Source: an uncultured Clostridia bacterium (GTDB lineage Bacteria; Bacillota; Clostridia; Christensenellales; CAG-314). Taken from it: a stretch of 34,725 nucleotides of DNA. Position numbers and translations under genes: made by a program. The notes below the pieces were generated by a model, which did not search any database, was not told where the DNA came from, and saw nothing but the letters and a program-made list of their open reading frames with translations. Positions 16,065 through 24,127 of the stretch are shown here, piece after piece. Where the stretch lies: the NCBI GenBank assembly GCA_947630455.1, contig CANRHP010000013.1, forward strand, positions 1-34,725. The letters run 5' to 3'. The first letter of the stretch is position 1; the number at the start of each line of letters is the position of its first letter.

Positions 16065-16605
16065 GATGTAGCGCTCCACTTCGTTTCGCTTACCCTCGCT
16101 CTGCTCGGGACGAATCCCATCTCTTCCGCCACGAACGCACATTTGTTTGGAGTCGCGCAAGTAATGGGAGTTAGGGATCCTGCAAAGGTCGAATAAATGA
16201 TACTTTTGTGGAAGAAGAGCCACCGACCGTAAACAGAACCGACTGCACTTGTGCTGTTGGTGTTGATCATTGGAGAGCAGCGACGATGTAGCGCTCCACT
16301 TCGTTTCGCTTACCCTCGCTCTGCTCGGGACGAATCCCATCTCTTCCGCCACGAACGCACATTTGTTTGGAGTCGCGCAAGTAATGGGAGTTAGGGATCC
16401 TGCAAAGGTCGAATAAATGATACTTTTGTGGAAGAAGAGCCACCGACCGTAAACAGAACCGACTGCACTTGTGCTGTTGGTGTTGGTCATTGGAGAGCAG
16501 CGACGATGCAGCGCTACACTTCGTTTCGCTTATCCTCGCTTCGCTTGGGACGAATCCCATCTCTTCCGCCACGAACTCACGTTCGCTTGAAGTCGCGCGA
16601 CTAAT
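16065..16605 (+). repeat. 220-bp tandem repeat array containing tRNA-Ser 3' ends
   Basis: Unit 1 (16065-16284) and unit 2 (16285-16504) are 220 bp each and differ at only one position that I can see. A third, diverged partial unit occupies about 16505-16605. Each unit carries the last 21 bases of tRNA-Ser (16111-16131, 16331-16351, 16551-16571), identical to 15930-15950, but preceded by unrelated sequence instead of the tRNA body, so none is a tRNA gene. Duplicated tRNA 3' ends are the usual trace of tyrosine-recombinase attachment sites. No integrase is present. Open frames on the minus strand across the array are by-products of the repeat. Confidence 0.85.
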
Positions 16606-16647
16606 GGGTCAAGAGGAGCAGTTTAGCTATATATGCAAATAATTGTC

Positions 16648-16667
16648 AGTAAAACGATAGTTTTACT
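16648..16667. promoter_or_regulatory. perfect inverted repeat upstream of the DUF3990/HTH promoter
   Basis: AGTAAAAC, spacer GATA, GTTTTACT: 8-bp perfect arms ending 17 bp before the -35 box. It may be a second operator, or a weak terminator of upstream transcription since ATTTTT follows shortly. Confidence 0.5.
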
Positions 16668-16684
16668 CATATTTTTAGAAATAC

Positions 16685-16713
16685 TTGACAAAATATCGGT
16701 ATAGCGATATAAT
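16685..16713 (+). promoter_or_regulatory. consensus promoter with internal palindromic operator
   Basis: TTGACA (16685-16690), 17-bp spacer, TATAAT (16708-16713). The spacer contains ATATCG (16693-16698), GTATAG, CGATAT (16705-16710), a perfect 6+6 palindrome that overlaps the -10 box. A bound repressor would block polymerase. The HTH protein encoded downstream is the natural candidate. Confidence 0.8.
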
Positions 16714-16734
16714 ATTGCCAGAGGTGACTATACA

Positions 16735-17439
16735 ATGAACAAAAAAATACTTATTCTTTACCATGGCTCCAAGCACATTATTGACAAACCAACACTACAA
16801 GGCGGAAAAGAATCAAACGACTACGGATATGGATTCTACTGCACCGAAAGCAAAGAGCTTGCCTGTGAATGGGCATGCCCCGACAATAACGACGGTTATG
16901 CCAACGAATACGAACTTGATTTGACAGGGTTAAAAATTTTGGATCTTACCAAACCACAATACAGTATACTAAATTGGATAGCACTTTTGTTGAAATACAG
17001 AATGCCCGGCGGTATGACGCCGAACGATGAACAAGCAAGAAATTATCTCTTGGACAATTTTTCGGTGGACTTGTCGCATGTGGATCTAATCAAAGGATAC
17101 CGAGCCGACGATTCGTATTTTTCGTTTGCAAGAGATTTCGTCAGAAACTCGATAACGGTTTCGCAATTATCCAAGGCAATGGAGCTTGGAAAGCTTGGCG
17201 TGCAAGTTGTTTTGCATTCCCAAAAGTCGTTTGACCAAATAAGGTATATTCAAAGTTATATTGCCCACAACGAGGAATATTACGTAAAGAGAATTGCAAG
17301 GGACAGACAAGCAAAAGAAGAATATCTACGCACCACTCGTTCAATGAGCGTAGCAAGTGACGATCTGTTTGTTATGGATATTATAAGACAAGGAGTACAA
17401 AACGATGATCCGCGCATACAACGAAATTTACGTAGATGA
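16735..17439 (+). CDS. DUF3990-like protein, possible ADP-ribosyltransferase-fold toxin component
   Basis: The 234-residue protein begins ILYHGSKHIIDKP and continues GGKESNDYGYGFYCTE, the arrangement I associate with DUF3990. YHGS (H10) and GYGFYCTE (Y35) resemble the first two motifs of the H-Y-E type ADP-ribosyltransferase fold. A possible third motif lies in VVLHSQKSFDQIRYI near residue 160. No signal peptide or membrane segment is seen, so it is cytosolic. AGAGGTGA precedes the ATG. Its end overlaps the start of the HTH gene by 35 bases, so the pair is co-translated, as in toxin/antitoxin modules. Base use looks more A/T-rich than the flanks, and the pair sits beside tRNA-derived repeats. 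Enzymatic activity is inference. Confidence 0.65.
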   Translation: MNKKILILYHGSKHIIDKPTLQGGKESNDYGYGFYCTESKELACEWACPDNNDGYANEYELDLTGLKILDLTKPQYSILNWIALLLKYRMPGGMTPNDEQARNYLLDNFSVDLSHVDLIKGYRADDSYFSFARDFVRNSITVSQLSKAMELGKLGVQVVLHSQKSFDQIRYIQSYIAHNEEYYVKRIARDRQAKEEYLRTTRSMSVASDDLFVMDIIRQGVQNDDPRIQRNLRR

Positions 17440-18037
17440 TGCTATGCATACGCTTGCCGAAGTCTTTGATTATGTAGTCGGCAGTAAAAAGGTAGATATA
17501 TTGGCAGAAAACTTTGTTATGAGCGGAGTGGCAGCACAATTTGAAAGAGGAAATCCGCGCTATATAAACATGCCATCTCATATACTTTTTTATGAAATAA
17601 CAAAAGAGTATCCGTCTCCAAAAAGATTCGGTTTTGAAAAGTCTCCCGAATATTGGTGCGGTTTTGTTCTTGCATATTATCAATGGTATAGCGGATTAAG
17701 ATTTGAGGATATATTCAAGCGTCTGCCGGCATCCAAAGTATTGAAAATGTACTATCCGTTACACGAGGCGTCTTTAAGAAAATTCGTCGATGTGGCAAAC
17801 GATCTGGTTATACAAAAAGATACCAATCTGGCACGGATTCGCAAAACGGCAAATTTGTCACAACAAAAGCTTGCGGCATATAGCAACGTGTCTTTGAGAT
17901 CGATTCAGTTATATGAGCAACGGAGACTCGATATAAATACTGCGGCGGCAAATAAATTACTGCGTATTTCAAAGGTTCTTGGATGTTATATCGAGGATTT
18001 ATTGGAGCCGGAAATTATTGATAAATCTAATCATTAA
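17405..18037 (+). CDS. HTH (XRE-type) regulator with N-terminal partner domain, candidate antitoxin
   Basis: The 210-residue protein has two parts. Residues 1-130 form an alpha-helical domain (YNEIYVDDAMHTLAEVFDYV, and SPEYWCGFVLAYYQWYSG) that I have seen recurring beside DUF3990-type genes but cannot name. Residues 140-202 are a Cro/CI-type helix-turn-helix: LARIRKTANLSQQKLAAYS followed by VSLRSIQLYEQRR. It starts inside the end of the DUF3990-like gene. The likely role is neutralising the partner and repressing the shared promoter at its internal palindrome; both points are inference from layout. An inverted repeat at 18058-18127 follows the stop. Confidence 0.7.
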   Translation: MIRAYNEIYVDDAMHTLAEVFDYVVGSKKVDILAENFVMSGVAAQFERGNPRYINMPSHILFYEITKEYPSPKRFGFEKSPEYWCGFVLAYYQWYSGLRFEDIFKRLPASKVLKMYYPLHEASLRKFVDVANDLVIQKDTNLARIRKTANLSQQKLAAYSNVSLRSIQLYEQRRLDINTAAANKLLRISKVLGCYIEDLLEPEIIDKSNH

Positions 18038-18057
18038 AAGAAAAAGTATAAAAGATT

Positions 18058-18127
18058 AGCCTATGCCCGAAGTGGCACAAAGATTGTGTGTTGTTGGACG
18101 ACAATACGCCCGCCGGTGGCATAGGCT
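18058..18127 (+). other. 70-nt three-helix element downstream of the HTH gene
   Basis: AGCCTATGCC (18058-18067) pairs with GGCATAGGCT (18118-18127). The interior can form CACAA/TTGTG and TTGT/ACAA hairpins, giving a branched shape. TGTTTT follows the stem, so it may end the DUF3990/HTH transcript. GAGTCGCGCA, a motif also present in the 220-bp repeats, lies just beyond at about 18134. Confidence 0.45.
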
Positions 18128-18374
18128 TGTTTTGAGTCGCGCAGGAATGAAAATAAGCTTCGCGTTGTCCATTAGGCTGACGCAAAGACGGCAAGTTGCA
18201 TATAAATAACTCAACTATTTTCAAAAGGCTGAATAAAAGCATGTATTAAAATTTACGGTGCACCTTTTTCATCAAGGGAAGAGTAGTTGCGAGTGTTGCG
18301 GAATGTGTTACTCATATTTGTTTTAACGCTTTTGCTTCGTACGATTTATTATTTTACGATGTAATTGTGCAGCA

Positions 18375-18407
18375 AAAAGAACCAAGCCAAATCGGCTTGG
18401 TTCTTTT
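18375..18407 (-). terminator. rho-independent terminator after the lipoprotein gene
   Basis: AAAAGAACCAAGCC pairs with GGCTTGGTTCTTTT around a 5-nt loop; the flanking A and T runs make it bidirectional. Between 18128 and 18374 I see no gene. Confidence 0.9.
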
Positions 18408-18439
18408 GTTACAACCTAAGGTTGTTTTGTGAGATTTGA

Positions 18440-21400
18440 TTACTCAGCTTCGGTCAGTGTGGCAAACTTTGCAGCCCAGCTTGTGGAGTTCTCAATGTAC
18501 TTAATCTCAGACGCGCTGAACGTATCAAAGGTTTTTCCAGAGCTGTTTGTGTATGTACCAAGATAGTACTCTTTACCACCCAAGGTCATTGTGAACACTT
18601 TGTGCTCATCGTTCCACTTCCATACGGAACCGGCTGTTTGTTTCTCAACAATTTGAACATTGACATGCTCGCCACTGATAACTACTTCAACAAACTTACC
18701 GCCCACGGTGATGGTGTAGCCATCGCCGGACTTTGTGATTTCGAACTCAACTGCCTTTGCAGAGTCAGTGGAGGAAGCAAGATAGTACTGATTGGCAAGT
18801 TCGCCAGTTGCATAGTACCAACCCTCGAGAGCGGGAGCGGGTTCCATTACGAGGACGAATTTGCCCTCTTTGGCTTCGGTAAGAACTTCAACGGGAAGCT
18901 TTTCGGGTTCACCGACCTTGATAACCTCACCGCAGTTCTTGCAGATGTAACCATGGTAACGGTATCCACCTACATCCCAAGTGATTTCAGTACCTTCGGC
19001 GCTGTGTGAAAGAACAGGAGTTGTTACATCAATAGATACATTGTAGCTGTAGCCAACTGTCTTGTCTTCAATCGTCTTGGTGTAACGATCAACACCTTCG
19101 ACCTTGCAGGTTGCCTTTGTAACTTCCGTCTTCTTGTAATCCGTTGCATTCAGCGCGGGAAGAGCAATTTCCTTGGAGAATTCAGAGCAGCGAGTGCAGG
19201 TAATCACCAGCTTGCCGGCACTCTCAAGAGTGGGTTTGGTCAACTCATACTTGAAGTTGTGACCGGTTGCTTTGGTTGTTGTTCCGGGAACAAGAATATC
19301 TTTGTTCTCTGCTGTGCAGTGCTTGTAGGTACCACCGTCTTTCGTGCAGGTTGCGGGAACAACTGTGGTCTTGTCAGCACCTGTAGCATCCTTTTCCCAA
19401 GCGTGGTCGCCGTAAACTTCGATTACGAACTTCTTGCCGCAATCCAGACAGGTGAAGCCAAACAATCCGGGAGTTGTGCAGTTAGCGGGTGTGTTGTCAA
19501 ATACTGTTCCTTTGGGGAAGTCACTTATTCTGTAATCTTTCTTAGTAAGATCAACAGAAAGAGATTCGCTGTACTTGTGAGTTGTAAGCTTAGGAATGGT
19601 TGCGTCAACGCTTCCCTTCTTGCCATCCTCTATGTAGTGATATGTCCTCGATCCTTCTTTTTCACAAGTTGCGGGAGTTTCAGTGATACCGGTTCCGTTT
19701 CCGAATGAGGTATCCTTCTGAACGTTTTCAACAACTACGGGTGCAACGCCGCACTCTCTCTCGCAGGTCTTGGTGAGGGTCCATGTGCCATTAGCATTAA
19801 CCTTGAGGTCAACAGCCCACTTGTGTCCGAGAGCCTTAGAGCCTTGAACATTTTTCCACTCAGTAGTTCCGCAAACAGAGCACTTGTAAAGATCCTTAGC
19901 GGGATCTGTGCAGGTTGCGTCCTTGTGATCAGTAGCACCGGTTTGTTTTACCCATTGATGGTTACCGGTAACCTTGATGATGAAGTGTTTGGAGCAGCCG
20001 TCGCAGACAAATCCAACATATCCTTCATCTTCGCATGTAGCAAGAGCATTGTCAAATTCTTCAAACTTCTCAATAGCAGCAGCGGAGAATTCACCTACTT
20101 GATATGTAGTAGAAGCACTGGGTTCTGTCTTGAACGTGAAGTCAGCAATGTGGTGCTTGATTGTGCTGTGAACGGTTACCTCGTGTTTTGTATTGGTAGC
20201 GTCGTCCTTAAGAACAAACTCGTAAACGTCTACGATATCTACACCGCACTTTCTTTGTGCTTCAGGAGTGCTCTTTGCTTCAACCTTTGCCCATGTTCCG
20301 GCTTTCACTTCGAACGTATCTTTCGCACCGCAACGAGAGCATGTGCCTTCCACTACGATAGGATCAGCCGAAATATCAACGGGTTTGTACTCATAATTGT
20401 GACCGAGAGCAGGAACAGTAACTTCATCTCTATGGGTGGGATCGTTCTTGCAAGCATATACGTCCTTACCAGCTTTGTCACATGTGGGAGCCACACATTC
20501 AGATTCAATCTTTTCGCCTCTGACGTGGTTGCCGCGAATGTTGATAATGATGTTGTTGTGGCAACGTTCACATTCGAATGATGCAAGTCCGGGTTCATCC
20601 AAGCAGGTTGCAGGCGCATTGTCATAGTGAGTAAATCCATCGGGACCTGTCACATCGTCATATACAAGACCGCTATCACGAGCACCGGAATATTCCTTAT
20701 TCTTGAACAAGTGTGTGGTAAGAGGATGAGTAACTACTGCAGGAACGTCAGAGTATTTTTTGAGTGTCCACTCATACTCGCCTTGCTTAGCTGTAGATTG
20801 TTCATCGCAGGTGGGCTCGGATTTCTTGTTGAGAGTGTAGTCTTTTTCACTGAGCTTGGGTGCTTCTACGGTAGCATGACCGTTGCCACACTGCGCGCAG
20901 GAACCGGCGAGAACGCCAGTACTTTCCGCTGTGGGTTCGGTTTCCCATACCCATGAACTTGTAACCTGGTGTCCGAGAGGTTCGATAACCTCAGCCTCAA
21001 ACACTTCTACCAAGCAGTGGCCGCAAACAATAAGTCTTTGTCCGCCGTCTTCGCAGACGTTTTCATCGGGATTGTTTGCAACAAGCAGAATTTTAGCGGG
21101 ATCTACAGGATCCTTGGGATCTCTGCTGCTGTGACCAAGCTTAGCAATCGTTTCGTTCTTTAATGTTTTACCGCAGTCTTGGCAGACAACCTTGTCAAAT
21201 CCGTCCTCAGTGCAGGTTGCAGGTTGCTTTGTTTCACTTGTGTTGATGTGATTGTCGGCATTGATTGAGCCTCTCTCATCAAGATACATAGCATTGCAAC
21301 CGTCATTGCGGCATACTACAAGGTATATGTCACCGGTTTTGCAGTTGGCGTCAACGACTTTGTGTTCTCCCCACAAATGACCGTCTTTACTGCCGGGGCA

Positions 21401-21757
21401 TTTATCGGGATAGTCGGCTACTTCGACTGTGAGTTGGCTGTTGTCGCTCAATGTGATGAGAAGATTGCCATCAGCATCGAACTCAACTTTCGTGATCCAC
21501 AGTCCGTCCTTACCGTCGGTACCACTATTGCCGTCTTTGCCATCGGAACCGTTAGCACCAGCAACAAGACCTGCATCTTTTGTGGTGCCATCGCTCATTT
21601 CCAGAATTAAATGGCCGTTAGAATCGATCGATCCGCCTACTACTGTGGGGTCAGATTTGTTACAAGCCGCAGCCGTAACAAGTACTGCCACTAAACAGCA
21701 AACAAGGCAAAGACAGATCAAAACTTTTAACAGCATTGATTTTGTTTTTTGCAACAT
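18440..21757 (-). CDS. large surface lipoprotein with Cys-rich repeats
   Basis: The 1105-residue protein has a lipoprotein signal peptide (hydrophobic core about 9-27, lipobox TAAAC, lipidated Cys32). A short collagen-like Gly-X-Y run follows (about 67-85). Residues 115-950 are degenerate modules of the kind ATC.EDG...VC..CG......GH with paired CxxC cysteines, common in surface proteins of gut Clostridia. A higher order is visible: DN-x-PATC-like starts near 379, 569 and 754 give a period of about 190 residues. The C-terminal part (about 960-1100, YYLAS, GKEYYLGTYT, SASEIKYIE) is a domain recurrent in such proteins without known function. AAGGAG precedes the ATG. It is monocistronic. Adhesion or metal binding is only a guess. 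Confidence 0.85.
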   Translation of the reverse strand: MLQKTKSMLLKVLICLCLVCCLVAVLVTAAACNKSDPTVVGGSIDSNGHLILEMSDGTTKDAGLVAGANGSDGKDGNSGTDGKDGLWITKVEFDADGNLLITLSDNSQLTVEVADYPDKCPGSKDGHLWGEHKVVDANCKTGDIYLVVCRNDGCNAMYLDERGSINADNHINTSETKQPATCTEDGFDKVVCQDCGKTLKNETIAKLGHSSRDPKDPVDPAKILLVANNPDENVCEDGGQRLIVCGHCLVEVFEAEVIEPLGHQVTSSWVWETEPTAESTGVLAGSCAQCGNGHATVEAPKLSEKDYTLNKKSEPTCDEQSTAKQGEYEWTLKKYSDVPAVVTHPLTTHLFKNKEYSGARDSGLVYDDVTGPDGFTHYDNAPATCLDEPGLASFECERCHNNIIINIRGNHVRGEKIESECVAPTCDKAGKDVYACKNDPTHRDEVTVPALGHNYEYKPVDISADPIVVEGTCSRCGAKDTFEVKAGTWAKVEAKSTPEAQRKCGVDIVDVYEFVLKDDATNTKHEVTVHSTIKHHIADFTFKTEPSASTTYQVGEFSAAAIEKFEEFDNALATCEDEGYVGFVCDGCSKHFIIKVTGNHQWVKQTGATDHKDATCTDPAKDLYKCSVCGTTEWKNVQGSKALGHKWAVDLKVNANGTWTLTKTCERECGVAPVVVENVQKDTSFGNGTGITETPATCEKEGSRTYHYIEDGKKGSVDATIPKLTTHKYSESLSVDLTKKDYRISDFPKGTVFDNTPANCTTPGLFGFTCLDCGKKFVIEVYGDHAWEKDATGADKTTVVPATCTKDGGTYKHCTAENKDILVPGTTTKATGHNFKYELTKPTLESAGKLVITCTRCSEFSKEIALPALNATDYKKTEVTKATCKVEGVDRYTKTIEDKTVGYSYNVSIDVTTPVLSHSAEGTEITWDVGGYRYHGYICKNCGEVIKVGEPEKLPVEVLTEAKEGKFVLVMEPAPALEGWYYATGELANQYYLASSTDSAKAVEFEITKSGDGYTITVGGKFVEVVISGEHVNVQIVEKQTAGSVWKWNDEHKVFTMTLGGKEYYLGTYTNSSGKTFDTFSASEIKYIENSTSWAAKFATLTEAE

Positions 21758-22018
21758 TGTTATACTCCTTTTTTATTTATTTTTAAGACTTGGTTTGGGA
21801 GTGCCATCCTTAATCTCGTCTTTTGCAGCAAAGGGTATTGGTTTTGTGTAAGCTGGCAACGGGCGAATTCGGGGTAACATATCCCGAGATACGGCAAACA
21901 AAAACACTGGCGTGGGAGGTTCGGTGAAAAGGGCGTCATAAATACGCAAATAGCTGACAAAATTAAGCCTCAGCCCTCATTCGCCAAACTTCACACATAC
22001 TCATAGTTTCTGTTTACT
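21758..22018 (-). promoter_or_regulatory. 260-nt structured 5' leader of the lipoprotein mRNA
   Basis: From the expected start near 22018 the leader forms a long imperfect helix: 21988-21973 (UUUGGCGAAUGAGGGC) with 21934-21920, about 13 bp with bulges, enclosing GCUGA/UCAGC. A second hairpin UCGGG/CCCGA follows. I cannot match it to a known riboswitch. The short open frame within it is not a convincing gene. Confidence 0.45.
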
Positions 22019-22024
22019 GCCCAT

Positions 22025-22053
22025 AGTGTACCACAGATGAAAATATGTGTCAA
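22025..22053 (-). promoter_or_regulatory. sigma-A promoter of the lipoprotein gene with UP-like A/T tract
   Basis: Minus strand TTGACA (22053-22048), 17-bp spacer, TACACT (22030-22025) with TGG before it. A run of nine A and eight T (about 22064-22080) lies directly upstream of the -35, where an UP element would bind the alpha subunit. Confidence 0.8.
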
Positions 22054-22080
22054 TAATTTTTGCTAAAAAAAAATTTTTTT

Positions 22081-22393
22081 TCGACAGGGAAAATTGCCTT
22101 TATTTTCCACCACGGACACCCCTGAAACGACGCCGAAGAGGCTTTTTGCACCTGTTTGCAGCACAGTTGACAACACAACGTCAAAAATATTATATGCCGT
22201 ACAAATGCAACTTGCACCGCATTTTTTGCTTGCAAACGTCTGCAAAAAAATTGACGGCGGAAACACAAATTATTTTGCATAAGGACAAGCTTGCGCTTTG
22301 TTTGATAGAAAGCTATTTAATATTTTATATATCCTTTATAAATAGTCCGAAGCTGAGATACACTTTGCTCTTGACGGAACAGCGACAGACGGA
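22081..22393. other. intergenic stretch without recognisable gene
   Basis: A small hairpin GGAAAAT/ATTTTCC lies near 22088. Otherwise I see only short unsupported frames. No convincing terminator for mntP is seen; AGTCCG/CGGACT near 22345-22395 is a weak candidate. Confidence 0.5.
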
Positions 22394-22981
22394 CTAAAGA
22401 ATGCCGGTGATAAAAATTTCCAACCCTATGGCAATGAGAACACAGCCGCCGACAAGCTGAGCCTTGTCGCCCAGGCGCATGCCGAAGCGCTTGCCCAAAT
22501 ACACGCCGCCGACGCTCAATCCGAAGGTGACGACGGCGATGACGCTTGCGGAGAGGAGGGCTTTCCACCACACCGCGCCGGCAATATTCACAAGACTGAA
22601 CCCGGTGGAAAGAGCGTCGATAGAGGTCGCCAATGCCTGAACAAGCAGCACCGATATCGTAAGCTTTTTGACGGGAGCGGAATTGTTGTCCTTTTTCTTT
22701 GCACCGTCAAAGATCATTTTGCCGCCGATAATCAGCAGCAAAAGCAATGCAATGTAGGGGATCCAAGGCTGAAATTTGGAAAACTGCTCCACGATAAGAG
22801 TAACGCACAGCCAACCGGCCATGGGCATAATTCCCTGAAACAATCCGAAAATGCCGGCAATGAGCAACACCTTGCCGGGCTTCATTCGAGGATCGTTCAT
22901 TCCGTTGCTCATAGACACCGCGCAGGCGTCCATTGCAAGCCCAACACCAAGCCCAAGACTTACGACAACAAGCTGCCACAT
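22394..22981 (-). CDS. mntP: MntP-type manganese efflux pump
   Basis: The 195-residue membrane protein has six hydrophobic segments and the two internal DUF204 repeats of MntP: GLGVGLAMDACAVSMSNGM near residue 10 and ALATSIDALSTGFSL near residue 115. The aspartates in both (AMDAC, SIDAL) are the conserved residues of the family. MntP exports Mn2+ and protects from manganese excess. The ATG at 22981 lies 1 base after the CaCA exchanger stop, so the pair is one operon under the yybP-ykoY riboswitch upstream, which independently supports a manganese role. Confidence 0.93.
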   Translation of the reverse strand: MWQLVVVSLGLGVGLAMDACAVSMSNGMNDPRMKPGKVLLIAGIFGLFQGIMPMAGWLCVTLIVEQFSKFQPWIPYIALLLLLIIGGKMIFDGAKKKDNNSAPVKKLTISVLLVQALATSIDALSTGFSLVNIAGAVWWKALLSASVIAVVTFGLSVGGVYLGKRFGMRLGDKAQLVGGCVLIAIGLEIFITGIL

Positions 22982-22982
22982 A

Positions 22983-24062
22983 CTAAAAGCTCCACCCCAA
23001 TACTGTACGCAAAATAAGGTAAACTAAGTACACTCCGTAGCAGCACAAAAGCAAAATGCCGTGACTGCGTTTCAACGTTCCGCGCGAACCGAACACAAAT
23101 AACAGCACGGTAACAGCCAGCATCACAAAGGCGTCGGTGATCGCCTGCGTGCCGGTGGTGAGGGGATTTACCACAGAAGAAATGCCCAGAACAAAAAGCA
23201 GATTGAATATGTTGCTGCCTATCACGTTGCCGAGAGCAAGCTCGTTTTGTCCTTTTTTTGCCGCAATGGTACTGGTTACCAGCTCGGGCAGCGAGGTGCC
23301 GACTGCTACGACGGTCGCCCCGACAAGCGCTTCCGCCAAGTCGTGCTTGAGTCCAAGCGCAGACGCACCCTGCAGGGCTAAGCCTTTTGCACCGAATACT
23401 ACCAGCTGTCCGCCCCAAATGATACCTGCCGCGCCCAAAACCACAAAAAGAAGGGCTTTCCACCAGGGCATATCCTTGATTTCCCCTTCACCCTCGTCCA
23501 ATTGATCGGGGTGGCGCTTTGCCATAACAACAAGATAGGAAACATAGGCGATGATACCTACGACCAAAATCGCGCCTTCCCAACGCGTAATGGCAATGTC
23601 GGTGAGACTTGCAGCGTGTTGGAGCCCGAACAAGCAAACAAAAAGAACACCTGCCGATGTGACGCTCAACAGTATCGGCATTTCGCGACGGTTGAGGCTT
23701 TTTTTGACGGCGATAGGCGTAAACACCACAGAAAAGCCCAGCACAAGCAGAATGTTGCATATATTGGAGCCGAGAACGTTTTCAATTGCGACATTGGCAT
23801 TGCCACCGCTGCTGAGCGACGAAACGGAATCGGAAACGGATACGGCAAGCTCGGGCAAAGACGTGCCCATGGCAACGATCGTGAGCCCGATAATCAGAGG
23901 AGAGACCTTGAGCTTGGCGGCGATGACTCCGGCACCGTCCACAAACCAATCACAAAACTTTACCAAACAAAACACGCCGAGCGCCAAGCCCACCACAAAA
24001 AGAGCAAGCTGCACACCTACGTGCAAATCTTTTATCCAACCGTTAAACAAATCCACCAGCAT
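22983..24062 (-). CDS. CaCA family cation exchanger (YrbG-like sodium/calcium antiporter type)
   Basis: From the ATG at 24062 the protein has 359 residues and about ten membrane segments in two halves. Each half carries the alpha-repeat of CaCA exchangers: GLTIVAMGTSLPELAVSVSD near residue 55, and GATVVAVGTSLPELVTSTIAA near residue 235, each followed by NVLGSNICN or NVIGSNIFN. An acidic loop (DEGEGEIKD) separates the halves. The family exchanges Ca2+ for Na+ or H+. Here the gene is first in an operon controlled by a manganese riboswitch with mntP second, so Mn2+ export is a reasonable inference. A longer frame overlaps the riboswitch and is rejected as start. Confidence 0.9.
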   Translation of the reverse strand: MLVDLFNGWIKDLHVGVQLALFVVGLALGVFCLVKFCDWFVDGAGVIAAKLKVSPLIIGLTIVAMGTSLPELAVSVSDSVSSLSSGGNANVAIENVLGSNICNILLVLGFSVVFTPIAVKKSLNRREMPILLSVTSAGVLFVCLFGLQHAASLTDIAITRWEGAILVVGIIAYVSYLVVMAKRHPDQLDEGEGEIKDMPWWKALLFVVLGAAGIIWGGQLVVFGAKGLALQGASALGLKHDLAEALVGATVVAVGTSLPELVTSTIAAKKGQNELALGNVIGSNIFNLLFVLGISSVVNPLTTGTQAITDAFVMLAVTVLLFVFGSRGTLKRSHGILLLCCYGVYLVYLILRTVLGWSF

Positions 24063-24086
24063 TGAGTACCTTCCCCGTTCTTTTGT

Positions 24087-24127
24087 ACAAAAAAGAGACT
24101 TCGCAGCTAAAAGCCTGCGCAAGTCTC
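24087..24127 (-). terminator. expression-platform terminator of the manganese riboswitch
   Basis: GAGACTT-CGCAG pairs with CTGCG-AAGTCTC (one bulged G), followed by T6. Its 5' strand is the 3' strand of the aptamer's closing helix, so ligand binding should prevent termination. It may also stop read-through from the ABC exporter operon. Confidence 0.85.

Noticed and set aside
16010..16572. Repeated minus-strand open frames containing MGFVPSRARVSETKWSAT-like text
   Set aside because: These are reverse readings of the tRNA-Ser 3' end and the 220-bp repeat, a known annotation artefact.
16065..16605. CRISPR array
   Set aside because: Units are 220 bp and nearly identical throughout; there is no repeat-spacer alternation and no cas gene.
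18058..18127. Divergent tRNA gene (CCGAAGTGG resembles the tRNA-Ser D-arm)
   Set aside because: No T-loop TTCGAAT, no 7-bp anticodon loop and no CCA end.
21760..21960. 66-codon minus-strand frame ending 2 bases before the lipoprotein start
   Set aside because: No ribosome site, no protein-like pattern, and it overlaps the structured leader.
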